This document shows, in pieces, positions 52,225 through 63,970 of a stretch of DNA of 64,000 bases (position 1 is its first letter; each line of letters opens with the position of its first letter). The translations under genes were made by a program, and so were the position numbers. The DNA is from Branchiostoma floridae. Its lineage: Eukaryota; Chordata; Leptocardii; Amphioxiformes; Branchiostomatidae. The stretch spans positions 31,895,349-31,959,348 of the forward strand of contig NC_049981.1 of assembly GCF_000003815.2 (NCBI RefSeq), written 5' to 3'. The notes beneath the pieces are model-generated. The model ran no database searches and was not told the DNA's origin. It worked only from the letters and a program-made list of their open reading frames with translations.

Positions 52225-52460
52225 CCAGGGCTGGCGGGAATTTCCAGTAGATTTCTAATTGTTGTTTCCAGTAAATTTCCGGGAAGTTTCCACTGGATTT
52301 ACAAGAAGTTTCCAGTAAATTTCCAGTAAATTTTCAGGAAGTTTCCAGTTAATGTAAATTTCTGGGAAGTTTCTGTGAAATCTCTAGTAAATTTCCAGTA
52401 AATACCCTGAAAGCTTCCAGGAAATTTTCGGGAAGTTTCCAGTAAAATTCCAGGAAGTCC
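52225..52460. repeat. Degenerate tandem repeat of ttccagtaaattt
   Basis: Many variants of tttccagtaaatttccggga and agtttccag over about 230 bases, just downstream of the EFA6/PSD stop. Confidence 0.8.
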
Positions 52461-52724
52461 AGTCTCCGTCCGGTGAGATGCGGTGGTGGCGGCAGCACTC
52501 CCTGTCTCCTAACTGTACAAAAGTGCGGGGAGTCCTTGCATAATGCTGCGGGGTCATTTGTACAGGTGGGTCAGCGAGCTGCCTGTCCGCAGGGAGCGTG
52601 GACCGTCTGGAGAAACGGCCGACTGACCGAGGTCCTACTTTATATCATACATCGTCGGGCGGTTGCTATGTTCCGGCCTGGTTGCCGTGGTGTCCCCGGG
52701 ATGTGGTTGCTATGGCGACGGTTG

Positions 52725-52864
52725 CTAGGGGCCGTCGGGGTTACTGTTCATGATGGCCTGTCGGTAGCTGTAGCGGTCGGACATGCTGCGGTGCACTTTG
52801 GGCGGCCTCTGCCGGGTGGAGACGGTCGAGTGGGATTTCTTCAGGCCTTCCCTCCTGGCCTCTC
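52725..52864 (-). CDS. PSD: EFA6/PSD last exon
   Basis: Acceptor CCCCCCTACAG, then (G)[18 protein letters not shown] ending NSNPDGP, TAG at 52725-52727. The GLKKSHS motif matches the family C terminus, and phase fits the donor at 57215-57216. Confidence 0.8.
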
Positions 52865-55800
52865 CTGTAGGGGGGAGGGGGGCGAGAATGATGTTACTGA
52901 GACTGCAGTGGTTAGGCCACCAGGATTTCTTGGTTCTCACTTCTCAGATTTTAAAAAATGCCTAACTGAAAAAAAACATCATGAAAACGAAGCCAGAGGA
53001 CCAGGTTTGTGCCTTGGTGCACTCGGTTTGTGTTAATACAGTCATATTCAAGTTTTCCAACCTGCCCTATGCATTTCATGATGTCTGATTGCTATATCTT
53101 CACTTTAAGATATCTGAGAACGGACAGATTAAATTGGTGTGGCCTTACAGTAATACAGTGTCTACATGCACATGTACCTAAGGGGGCAGAGATGGCACTG
53201 ACAATTGTGAATGGTTTGAAATTAGGTCAGTAAATCACTGGAGTTCTTCATATACAACCAGAGAGTTACTAATGCCTAGATAACCTCACAGTTACCATCT
53301 TTCATCTTTTTCAGGGCAACGAAATGAAGCTGCAATGCAAAGTAGCACCATGGTCACTTATCATTGCCCTGAGTGAGGTGACAGACAGACGGTCACAGAA
53401 AGGTCAGCAAAGCAACAACTCACTCACTGGTTGGGTCTGAAGAGCTTTGTCACAGGTGTATAGTGTCTGCACGTATATGCACCTTATAGGTTGGACAGAG
53501 ATGCTTCTGACACCCGAGTTACTTTTGTCATCGAGAAAGGAAATCATCTGGTAACAAAGTTTTTTGTACAAAACCTGAAAGTTCATAAACAGCAAAGTTG
53601 AACCTTTCAGTGACTGTCTGATCTAAGTAAGTCTAGACCTATCATAGATCATGTTAGTTCACATGTAATTGTAACATAGAAAGTAACAATGTTTAGTGTG
53701 TCAGTTGTCAGTATACAGAGGAGAGACTCAAATTAGTAAATAAGTTAGTTGTTATGGCACCATTAAACTTTTGAAGAGCACTACAAATATTGACCATATC
53801 AGGACAATACATGTACATGTGGCTCTATTCAATGAGCTTTAAGATACAAGCTGCATGGTCTAGCTTGAATCAACTGCAACAATTTTGATAGATCCATTGT
53901 CACTATAACTGAATATTGGAAAGACTCAGTCATATTTTATCTAATTTCAATGATTAGCAAATACTGGAAAAAAGATGATACCAAAATCCATTGTTTGGAA
54001 GGACACATTTTGACCTGGGGCATAATTTATAACATCAAACCACAACAAAACCGCGACCCTTTTTCACAAATGCTGCATTTCTGTTCTGCAAACTCATATA
54101 GTGGGCCACATTGGTAGTTAATAATTACATTATGCGTTAATATCATTAAGTGCACGATACATGAAGCAACCAGTGACGAGAAAACAAATCACATGACTGT
54201 ACACGAAAAATAAATTACACAAAAAAAATTGCCCCAATAGAAGAAATATTTAACCCGAGGAGGGAAGTTGGGGAGACATGGATGTTGTTTGTATACCTTC
54301 CCACCCTTCCCAGAATGCCTTGTGTTGCCCTAAGAAAATCCGGTTGGTTGGTGGGACCTCCGAGCGACAGGGCCAGCTGTGGGCGGGCGTGAGAGGCGAG
54401 GGAGGAGAGATCGATGAAGTGATGAATACAGCGAAGGAGGCAGGTGTAAAATCTACTAACTAAAGAAAAGGGAAATAATCCTACTCCCAAGCCCAGCCTA
54501 TCATAATAAAAATGTAGAGATGCAAAGTGTAAAACATACAAATTTGAATGACATGCAGCACCTCTCTCAACCTTGGTTAAAGGGCTAATTGCTGTTCTCT
54601 CATTGGTTGAATAGCTGATTGTAATGGCTAGTCATTGTTGGTCTGTTCTGTGGGTTTGACGAACTTGGCATTAGGTTGAGAACTTTGAAGCTGGACGTTT
54701 TCACCTCCATCAAATATTCACGGAGGTTATATTTTCACTAGCGTTTTGTGTGTGTGTGAACAAGATAACTCAAAATCAGCTGGATGGATTGGTTTCATAC
54801 TTGGTGTGTTGGCGGGGTGTAATGAAAGCTGGAAAGGATTAAATTTCGGCCACCTAGCGTATTCCCTTGGTACTGCAGCAGAACTTTATGCTTTGATAAA
54901 TTGTGCTCTGAACAAGCTATGGTCACGATGATTGGGTGTTAGATAGCCCTTGTGCTTGGGAAGAAGGATGTAAGCTTGGACCCTCTAGTGGACAGGTTTG
55001 GATCTGCAGGGTCCTTTTGTAAAAAAATTCTGAAGAGGATAAGTCAAGAAAGGAGTAATGGATTACTACTCTCACAGTTTATCATAGTGTTACAAGATTT
55101 GGAGGGACCATTTTATTGAAAACGAAAAAATGTTGACAAGGACAAAGCGACACGGGACCCTAAAGTTAAACAGCTAACATTAACAGTGCAACTTAATTTC
55201 AGTTACCAAACAAAACAAAACAGACACTTGTGATCACTGACAACAAATCTCACTGTGTTTGTGTTAGTGAGCAAGAATCACTTCAATCATCAGACATTTC
55301 TGAAAGCATGCAAATTTCCAGGACAGTGACATTGCTGGTCTTGATTGGAAAAATGTGCAGCACGTGTGGTTGCCATAGTTACCTCAGAGCCAGGTTGCCA
55401 TGGTGACAGTATAGCTACCTGTCTTGTCTAGAAGAGGGGACAGAGGTGAATATCTATTCTACAGGCAACATAAGCAAAGAAAAAATAATTAGTAACACAA
55501 AAATAACTAATAAGATAAATAAAAAGGGAACTAAAGACAACATGTCACACTCTTTGGACTACTGTTTTTGCCACAGGGAAAACCGAATGTAATGATTGAT
55601 GACAACTTTTGTTTCTTTTTGGTTGTTTGAAATTCTGTGGCACGATTCTAAATTTTTGTTGTTGTTTATCCCAATATTCATAGCAACAGAAAAAAACATT
55701 CTGCAGAAATTAAAGGAAATGCTAAAAAGGACGTTTGAAGTCAAAATAATGGTTGTGGTTTAATTCATTTGGCTAAGTGGACAATGAAAGTCATAAACAG

Positions 55801-58800
55801 GAAACTTATTCTTTGACATCTATGACAAATTCAGGACAGGACAAGATCTCATAACTATGAGCATTACAGGTTCTATTTTGGTGATGGATTTTGTGGGGAA
55901 AGTACAGTTCAAAGAGGTTTCACTAGAGGGAGCAGTTGCAGCAGAAATGAAACTCAAGGTAACGAGAGAAAAAACAGAAAGGAAAGCTAGACTAGATAGA
56001 AATTTATCTATAGTTATAGTCAAATAAAAACAAACATAAAATTTAGATATCAGATTTAAATTTCAAATCCCTTGTCATTGGTATTCTTTTTTTACATTTA
56101 ATGTCCAGTTTGGGCTTTTTTAGATCATTGAATATACTATAAAATTTTCCTTTTTGCCTGTGTTGTATGTGTAGTGAACATGACCAAATTTTAAGAAAGC
56201 AGGGAACATTATGAATCCAGTTAATCCTTTTCAAAGTTACATTCAAATTATCCTAAGAGGTTCTCCAGAGTTCAGGATGCTTTGCACTGCAAGTCCAATT
56301 TTCTCCATGGTATACCATAATTATAATTGCTCCTTACATTTGGGTAAAATGTACATTATATGGCATCATGTAAAAATGTAGTTTATTTCCAATACTAGCA
56401 AGAATTGTAAGATAGAGGAACAGCTTTAAGAATAGACTCTAGGAAGTAGGACAATAACACTGGATTTACTCTACTTATAAGAAGTGCAGTCACTGCAATC
56501 AAATCATTACTGCAAACCTACAGCAAATTGTTCATCAGTGGGTTACAAATTAGCCATGTTGTGTCACACGTGCACTGTAATCATCTGAGTGATTAAAGGT
56601 AAATCATGTACATGTGGTACAGTCAAACCTGGTTGGACAACTACCTTTGGTCATCAGCCAGTTTATATCAGTCCTGTTAAACCCCCTCCCCTAAACCATT
56701 TTTCCTCAGACCCTCGGCAGTTGTTGACACCAAGTTTGACTGTACCAATGAAAAGTGCATCTCTTCACAGTAAAAAAAAAACAACAACTTTAAAAGAGGT
56801 CAGTTTTGCTATGGCAGATCCACATTAAAGGTTTGAATCAGTCTGTATGTACATATATGATTGACAAGAGATGGAATTACCGTAGCAACAGTTGCTAAGC
56901 AACATGTCTGGTTGAATCTGGTTGGCATGGAGGTTCAATGTGGTCTGCCAACAACAAAAATAACCTCAATCAAATTTACTAATCTGATCGACAAATGATG
57001 GAATCGCCATAGCAACGGTTGCTAAACAACTGCCTGGTTGAATCTGGTTGGCATCGAAGCTGGAGTGTTACGCCGAAGGGTGATTATACCAGCTATATAG
57101 ATACAGATACAGGCAGGAGGTTCAATGTGGTCTGCCAACAACAAAAATAACCTCAATCAAATTTACTAATCCGATCGACAAATGATGGCATAGCCCTAGC
57201 AACAGTTGCTAAGCACCTGTCTGGTTGAATCCGGTGGGCATGGAGGTTGTTCCGCTGATGGGGCGCATCATGGCGGTCTCCTCGTCCTGCGCGATCTTGG
57301 ACTGGAGCAGGTACACGTACGTCTTAAATCTGGTGATCTGGGGAGGAGACAAGCATGTTTGTTTGTTTGTTTGTTTGTTTGTTTGTTTGTCTTGGACTGG
57401 AGCAGGTACACGTACGTCATAATCTGGTGATCTGGGGAGGAGACAATCATGTTTGTTTGTTTGTTTGTTTAGGATATCCATATGTATCGAATGTCATAGT
57501 TACTATTCCTCCGTCACGAATTGTTTGTTTTCAGATCTAGAAAAGCCTTGTAAGTTTCTTTACTGTCTTCATGAAGACCACCTACGTAAGAAGACCACTT
57601 TTCCCGGGTCCCTTGAGTGGTCTCTGTATCCAGGTTTGACTGTAATGCTGAATAAGAAGTTCAACATATTATTCTACCTTTTGTATTCTGTATTTTGCGT
57701 GAGACATCACCAATTTGCCTACAGTGTAAAGGTTTCAAGCAATGCCAATAAAGACATTGAAGACAAACAGAATCTGAGGAGAATCTGTACCTTGGTTTAG
57801 GGAGTTTCAGGAGTTGCAAAGACAGCCAAACAATATTCCAGTTTTACTCCATTACTATGATATGTCCAGAACATAGTGGTCCAGTCTAAAGATAAGATAC
57901 TGTCAATGAGATACAAAGTCCTAACCTGACACTGGCCCCTATAATGTTAAGACAACCATGTGCCAAAACATCAACCCATGGCCGCTTTCCAATTTGACCT
58001 AATTGTTACCTTTTTCAAATCAAAAGGCAAACTTTATCCAACAGAATTGCCATCAAGCTTGTCTGAATGATATGTGAACAATTGAACAACGTTTTCTTCA
58101 TAACGCAATCTTCTTTAATTCTTCAGTAAAATTTTCCACAACCATCTGTTGCCTTCATCAGTACAAAATGAAACAAATGCTTTGTACTGATGAACGCGAC
58201 AGATGTTTATCGAAAAGTTTATTAAAGAAGGTGACAAAGAAGACTTTGTTGAATTGATCTACCGACCTGACGAAACTATTTATCAATAGGGACATGTGAA
58301 CATGTTTGGTTGTGCAACTGTTTGATGTTGCTGGCAGGCTCACCTCAAACTCCAGGTAGTTGTGCTTCTCGTGCCACTCCCGTATGACGTGTGACCTGGC
58401 GCGCTTGTCCGGCGCGTACTGCCTGTGTTCCGCCAGCTCCTGCTCAAGTGACTGAACCTGTGGGTGGAGGATGTTATCGTCTTAAGAACCGAGAAATACT
58501 TCTGCAAGTGGCAGTGCTGTTATAGAAACTGAACATGGATGTTGAGGAATATCTTAATACAATTACTGATGAAGTCTTCTTCAAAATTGACAACATTTAG
58601 TCAAAGAGACTGAAAGTGTTCTCATGGTGCTTGTTCTGTATGGTACTACAGCAATGTGCTGTAGCTGTTCTGTAGTTGTTCTGTAGGATTCTACAGACTT
58701 ACCTTGTTCTCATGGTGCTGCAGTTGTTCTGTAGGAGTTAGCCTGTAGTTGTTCTGTAGTTCTGTAGACCTTACCTTGTTCTCATGGTGCTGCAGTTGTT

Positions 58801-61800
58801 CTGTAGGAGTTAGCCTGTAGTTGTTCTGTAGTTCTGCAGACCCTACCTTGTTCTCATGGTGCTGCAGTTGTTCTGTAGTTGTTCTGTAAGGTTCTCCAGC
58901 CCTTACCTTGTTCTCATGGTGCTGCAGCTGTTCTGTAGTTGTTCTGTAAGGTTCTCCAGCCCTTACCTTGTTCTCATGGTGCTGCAGTTGTTCTGTAGGA
59001 GTTAGCCTGTAGTTGTTCTGTAGTTCTGCAGCCCTTACCTTGTTCTCATGGTGCTGCAGCTGTTCTGTAGCTATTCTGTAGTTGTTCTGTAGTTCTGCAG
59101 ACCTTACCTTGTTCTCATGGTGCTGCAGCTGTTCTGTAGCTATTCTGTAGTTGTTCTGTAGTTCTGCAGACCTTACCTTGTTCTCATGGTGCTGCAGCTG
59201 TTCTGTAGCTGTTCTATGTAGTTCTGCAGACCCTACCTTGTACTCATGGTGCTGTAGTTGTTCTGTAGTTCTGCAGACCTTACCTTGTTCTCATGGTGCT
59301 ATAGCTGTTCTCTAGTTGTTCTGTAGCTGTTCTATGTAGTTCTGCAGACCTTACCTTGTTCTCATGGTGCTGCAGTTGTTCTGTAGGAGTTAGCCTGGTG
59401 GGTGCCACGGGCATGACCGGTCTGCGGAACTTCTTCTGGGAGCCAATGGCTGCGGGAAGCGGTGGAGATGACAGAGAAGCTGCGGCCAGATTGATCATCG
59501 TCATCCAGTCCTGCATTTCTTCCTGGTCACTGTGGGCGGCGAGTTACAACATTAAACATGCTTCTGGATAGCGAAGTTATCTGTACATTAACTATACCTC
59601 ATTTTCTTAAGTCTTCATAGCCATGAGGGCTACACACATCTGGTGTATGAAATAGAAACACAGTATTTTCTGCAACTTGGTTCACATGGTTAAACCATAT
59701 ATTGTTACTCAAATGCAAAAGATGTTAGTAGTGGCTTAATTTTGACCTTGGTGCTGATTTTTGTGTTGTTGTTAAGTTTTTGGCAGCTATTGTGCAATGT
59801 GCCTTGCTACCACTCATGTTTTCAGCCAAGAACAGTGGGTCACCCGTACTCCTTTTCATCATGATCAGTGTGTTGGGTTCTTTGAGGCAAGCATACTTGC
59901 CTAAAAAGACTGTAGAGAAGCATACTTAGGCCAAACTTAGGCTTACACCAAGTCAATTCATTTGTTCTTGGATTTTAAAGTGACAGTATATATAGCAAGT
60001 GGACATCAGAAAAAGCAAAGGGCAGGCACATTGAATATGACTGTATTTATTCCATAAAACTGAGTGCACCAAGGCATAAACCTGGTCCTTGAGATTTATT
60101 GGCGACGCCTGATTGGCGAGCCTAATAGTATAGTGAGCGACCATTTGCAAAGAATTCTAAAAACTGTACAGGCATCTCAGGAATTTTTTTTCCGCGCATC
60201 ATGCCGCGCATCATGCCGGACTGAACCATTACCTCCACGGGTATGCTTTCCAGACGTGTGCACAGCAGTGTATTCTCGCGAGGCGATTTTCGATTGATCG
60301 CCGTGCAAAATTGAGAAAAGCGTAGGACTTCAGACGTACCAGAATTGTAGTATGTAGTATGGTGGTCATGGAAATGTAAACATTTGAAATAGAGGATAAA
60401 GGATTGTTGAAATATGTTCCTCGGAAAATGACCCGTGAGTCGTGGAAATCACTTCCGGGTTTTGCCGCGCATCATACCGGACTGAACCATTACCTCCACG
60501 GGTATGCTTTCCAGTACCAGGTACCAGGGCACATATACGTGTGCACAGCAGTGTATTCTCGCGAGGCGATTTTCGATTGATCGCCGTGCAAAATTGAGAA
60601 AAGCCTAGTTCTTCAGACGTACCAGAATTGTAGTATGTAGTATGGTGGTCATGGAAATGTAAACATTTGAAACAGGGGATAAAGGATGGTTGAAATATGT
60701 TCCTCGGAAAATGACCCGTGAGTCGTGGAAATCACTTCCGGGTTCGTTCGTTTGGAGTTTGGAAAGTTTGGTGCGGCCTTCTTCACCTTTGATATCTTTG
60801 TTTCAAAAATGCAAACTAATGTGTGAAACAAGCATTGTTTGAGCTTAAATGATGTATAACATGTGGGGTTGTGAGATAGCGATGTGATAGTTAACATCGC
60901 CATTAAAGAACGTTATATTTTGGGTAGCGTTTGTATGTGTGTCTGTTTGTAGAAGACCACCATAACTCTAGAACGCCTGGATGGATTGTATTGATATTCG
61001 GTATGTGGGTAGGTCTTGTTGAGACCTGGAAACGATTAGATTTTGGGTCCCCTAGCGGCCTGTTACGGTACTGCAGCGGAACTTCCTGGTTTGATATCTC
61101 GAGTTCTGGACATGTCGCGGCTATGAATTTTAAGTTGTAGACAGCTTTTGATGCCGTGAGTAAGTGGTATAGGTTTGGGCCCCCTAGCGGCTTGTTTTGG
61201 AACTGCAGGACAGGTGTAGTGTCAGACTTTGAAAGGGAATAACTCAAGAAGGGGTTGACGGATTGTTATGATTTTTAGTATGTGGATAGGTTACGTGATG
61301 CTTCATATAATTCTATATCAATTATGCAGATTGGAAGCTAATTTGCATAATTGATTGGAAAATCGTCTAAACATGCTCAGTTCAATTATAGGACCATTGC
61401 AACATGTGACCTTTGTAACTTAAAAAGAGAATATTGATAGATATATATTGTGCAAAATAAAGATCTAATTTGCATAATTAATGAGAAAATGCTTTCATGT
61501 CATTGTGGTAAATGGCGGGAATTTCATACTTGTAGCATTTGGAAGTTATGTACAGGTGAACATCGTTGTATATTGATTATGCAAATGAGGTCCTTATTTG
61601 CATAAATTATCAGAAAAAGCTACAAAATCCTCCTTTCTTAACATATATTGCGCACGTCTGTTTGGTGAAGGAGATGATCAAGTTATATAATTTATGCAAA
61701 TCAGAGCCTTATTTGCATAATTAATGACGAAGGTATGGGGTCGTGGAACTCTAGTTCAACATGTGTGACTTGCTCTAAGTGGTGCGCCGCATCCGGACTA

Positions 61801-63970
61801 TGAAAAACGGCCGTATCTAGAGGCGTAAGTGCGCGTATGACTCTACATCAGTTATCAATTCATAGCCGCGTAATAGGACACTCAGTCAAACATATAGCAT
61901 ATGCAATTTAAAAATAGAGAAATATAGATAGACATAAAATGATACAAATTGTTATCTAATTTGCATAATCATTGAGAAATTGTTATAATATCAAAGTGGT
62001 TGATGATGATAATTTCATTCTTGCAACATTTGGCAACTACGATATTTGAACGTTATTAGACATACATCAAGTAAATTAGGGTCTCATTTACATAAATTAT
62101 TAGAAAATACTACAATAGCTTTCTTTGCTAAGACTTTGATATTTCTAGCATATTGTTATTTAGCTAGAGAAGATGATCAACTGATGATATGATTTATGTA
62201 AATGAAGGTCTGATTTGTAAAATTGATGAGAAGCATTCACATTATTAGTTCACCCTTCACTCACAAGAGAACCCCTTTTGACAGCAATCCTCTCTAAACA
62301 TTAATCGCCAGGCGAATGGAATACGACTATTAAAACCCATTGATAACAACAATCCTTGATATTTATAAACAATAAAACCGTCGCCATGGCAATAATTTTA
62401 ATTGCCACACTTTTTTTTATGTTTTTCCAGTTTAGTCTTATTTCTCTAAAATATGACAATCCACAAATCAAATTGGTACGGCCTTAGAAAACATACAAAT
62501 TCCAGTGAAATGGATATCAGGAAACAGCAGACCTGGCTTGGAACAGAAAAATCCTCCACTCTGCTGTGCGTAATCTGAAGACATTGGGCCTTTTCTTGTA
62601 GTCGGTGGCCTTGCTGGCCAGCGAGTGGTGAATACTGATGGAGTTCCTAATGTCTTCAGTGTACACTTGACGCTCGTATCTGTACTCCTCCTAAAATCAA
62701 TTGTCAATATCCAATTATCGTCAATGATCTATAATATCTGTACTGCAAATACTTGTCAATATTCAATTATTGGCAATCACTTAATATTGTACCTGTACTA
62801 CCTCTTACAAATAATTATCAATATTCAATTATTGTCAATGATCTATCATATCTGAACTCCTACAAATAATTGTCAATAATCATCAATAATCTATCATATC
62901 AGGAAAACTACAAATAATCATCAATAATCAATAATCTTCATAATTGTATCTACATTCTCTCCCCATACAAATAATCTATTATCAACAGTCCACACATGTA
63001 ACATATCTGTACTCCTTCAATAAATAATCGTCAATGATCATTATTAGCCAATTATGAAGCACAAATCTGTATCAGCAAAAGCGGAAATAATCAATGAGAG
63101 GCTGGAAATGAAAACCAGTTTGGCCTAATTACAACTATGTGTAGAAAAGAAAAATTATGCAAAAGAGCTGGAAGTATGAGATTCTGAAGACAGGCAAACA
63201 TAACTTCAACGTCATGGAAGCACTATGACAGTTACTTGCCTCTTCAGGTATATCTTCTTCTGTCTTGGGTTTCTTGTCATGCAATGTTGTTAATACAAAC
63301 GCAAAGATGAGTAAGGAAACAAGACATGAACATCAAAATCACTTGTAAACAAAACTGTATGTGGAAACTTTCAAACACAAGTGGAAAACTACATGTATAA
63401 AATAAAATGTGCAATGGCAAAAGATGAAAGTTCATTCCTTCTTTCTTTCTGTGAAACATTTCCTGACAGCTATGACCTCTATAACTCATGTCATGTTGAT
63501 TTGATTATATGGATAACATCCTCTGGAAACCTCAAAACCTATGAGAGTGTGCAAATAAAAAAGTTTGGCCCCAAAAAAGTTGCTTTCATTATGAAATCTC
63601 AGTGGTTTGGAAGGTTGAACAAATGACCAAATACAAAGTAAGGAATACCTATTACTAGATTCTTTACTTTTTGTTTTCATATCTTCTTTGACGATGACAT
63701 TAGTATATGTTTTCCAATAATATTATACATATTTTTCTTTCACAGCATATTTTTGCTCCTTTTGCAGCTGTTTTGTATGATTTAAAGCAGGGTTGAAAAC
63801 TTTTTATCTATTTTTGGAAATGGTCGAAATTGAGGTCATCCATATTATCAAATCAACATGGCCTTACACGGGAAGACATCAGAAGAAGAAGGACCTCACC
63901 TTATGCATGAAGAGTATGAGCCCCTTTAAGGAGGCGTAGAACATCTTCCAGCCTCGTTTGCCCAGAGGTG
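52725..63970 (-). CDS. PSD: EFA6/PSD (PH and SEC7 domain protein), 3' part
   Basis: Exons 63900-63970, 62533-62690, 59355-59529, 58344-58457, 57217-57337 and 52725-52864, all phase-consistent with GT/AG sites. They code the PH domain from [21 protein letters not shown] through [53 protein letters not shown] and [20 protein letters not shown], then the helical [31 protein letters not shown], and a Ser/Arg-rich end [17 protein letters not shown]. This is the distinctive PH and C-terminal region of EFA6/PSD proteins, plasma-membrane exchange factors for Arf6. The SEC7 catalytic domain should lie right of the window. The gene is convergent with nothing seen; introns are long and repeat-filled. 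Confidence 0.9.
54700..55050. repeat. Interspersed repeat (aagataactcaaaa family)
   Basis: Motifs gataactcaaaatcagctgg, atggattggtttcatacttg and ggtactgcagcagaactt are shared with 14990-15660 and 60920-61270. Non-coding; several genomic copies in one window. Confidence 0.65.
56870..57240 (-). repeat. Triplicated exon end and donor region of EFA6/PSD
   Basis: The end of exon 57217-57337 (minus strand atgcccaccggattcaacca) and its following intron (gcttagcaactgttgctagg) recur as relatives at about 56885-56945 and 57000-57055. Two long direct units (caatgtggtctgccaacaac, from about 56937 and 57124) surround them. Confidence 0.75.
57217..57337 (-). CDS. PSD: EFA6/PSD penultimate exon
   Basis: 121 bases coding [20 protein letters not shown] and a Thr/Met/Pro-rich stretch to FNQT; donor GTGCTT. 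If the donor is not used the frame stops two codons later (57209), giving a possible short isoform. Confidence 0.82.
57340..57475. repeat. (GTTT)n repeats and duplicated exon start
   Basis: Two (gttt)n runs flank a second copy of the exon 57217-57337 acceptor and first ~45 coding bases (57388-57448, with tggtgatctggggaggagac). Confidence 0.85.
58075..58260. mobile_element. Hairpin MITE-like element in an EFA6/PSD intron
   Basis: Inverted arms of about 85 bases: cttctttaattcttcagta...catcagtacaaa on the left and tttgtactgatgaacg...tattaaagaag on the right, with almost no loop. Confidence 0.75.
58344..58457 (-). CDS. PSD: EFA6/PSD helical exon
   Basis: 114 bases, phase 0, coding [20 protein letters not shown] and the rest to [10 protein letters not shown]. 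The ELAEHR and YLEFE motifs are the family's post-PH helical region. Confidence 0.85.
58690..59350 (-). repeat. Minisatellite of about ten copies of an EFA6/PSD exon end plus donor
   Basis: Units of 48-72 bases, each containing on the minus strand a copy of the exon end coding EQLQHHENK followed by the GTAAGG donor. The true exon end is the rightmost copy (59355). Landmarks ttaccttgttctcatggtgc lie near 58700, 58771, 58903, 58963, 59036, 59104, 59173 and 59351, with variants at 58843, 59233 and 59281. Confidence 0.88.
59355..59529 (-). CDS. PSD: EFA6/PSD exon: end of PH domain
   Basis: 175 bases coding [19 protein letters not shown] to [10 protein letters not shown]. The conserved PH-terminal helix with tryptophan and the SSPPLPAA-x-x-S-x-K-K-F-x-R-P motif identify the family. 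Confidence 0.9.
60194..60743. repeat. Two-copy tandem duplication of about 280 bases
   Basis: Both copies contain gcgcatcatrccggactgaa, gattgatcgccgtgcaaaat and gacccgtgagtcgtggaaat. Recent, as differences are few. Confidence 0.85.
60920..62240. repeat. Interspersed repeat followed by octamer-rich units
   Basis: 60920-61270 is the family seen at 14990 and 54700. From 61300 degenerate units of roughly 180 bases follow, each with paired ttatgcaaat and atttgcataa motifs. No coding sequence. Confidence 0.55.
62533..62690 (-). CDS. PSD: EFA6/PSD exon: middle of PH domain
   Basis: 158 bases coding [36 protein letters not shown] and [13 protein letters not shown]. Direct joining to the 63900-63970 exon aligns without gap to the family pattern. 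Confidence 0.9.
62700..63060. repeat. Degenerate AT-rich tandem repeat
   Basis: Variants of tacaaataattgtcaatatt and caattattgtcaatgatcta recur through the stretch. Confidence 0.6.
63900..63970 (-). CDS. PSD: EFA6/PSD exon: start of PH domain
   Basis: 71 bases coding [23 protein letters not shown] after a TTCTTACCAG acceptor, with a GTGAGG donor. The RGWK-x-F-x-A-x-L-x-x-L-x-L pattern is the second and third PH strands. Confidence 0.87.

Noticed and set aside
52473-53036. 187-residue plus-strand open frame
   Set aside because: It runs antisense through the EFA6/PSD last exon and a repeat; composition is not protein-like and there is no family motif.
57209-57216. TAG at 57209 as the true end of EFA6/PSD
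   Set aside because: A good GTGCTT donor just before it joins in phase to 52864 and yields the conserved GLKKSHS C terminus; kept only as a possible short isoform.
58690-59350. CRISPR-like regular repeats
   Set aside because: Animal DNA; the unit length varies and the repeat equals an exon end plus donor, so it is a minisatellite.
63277-63626. Short open frames near the right edge
   Set aside because: AT-rich intronic frames between confirmed EFA6/PSD exons, without splice logic or motifs.
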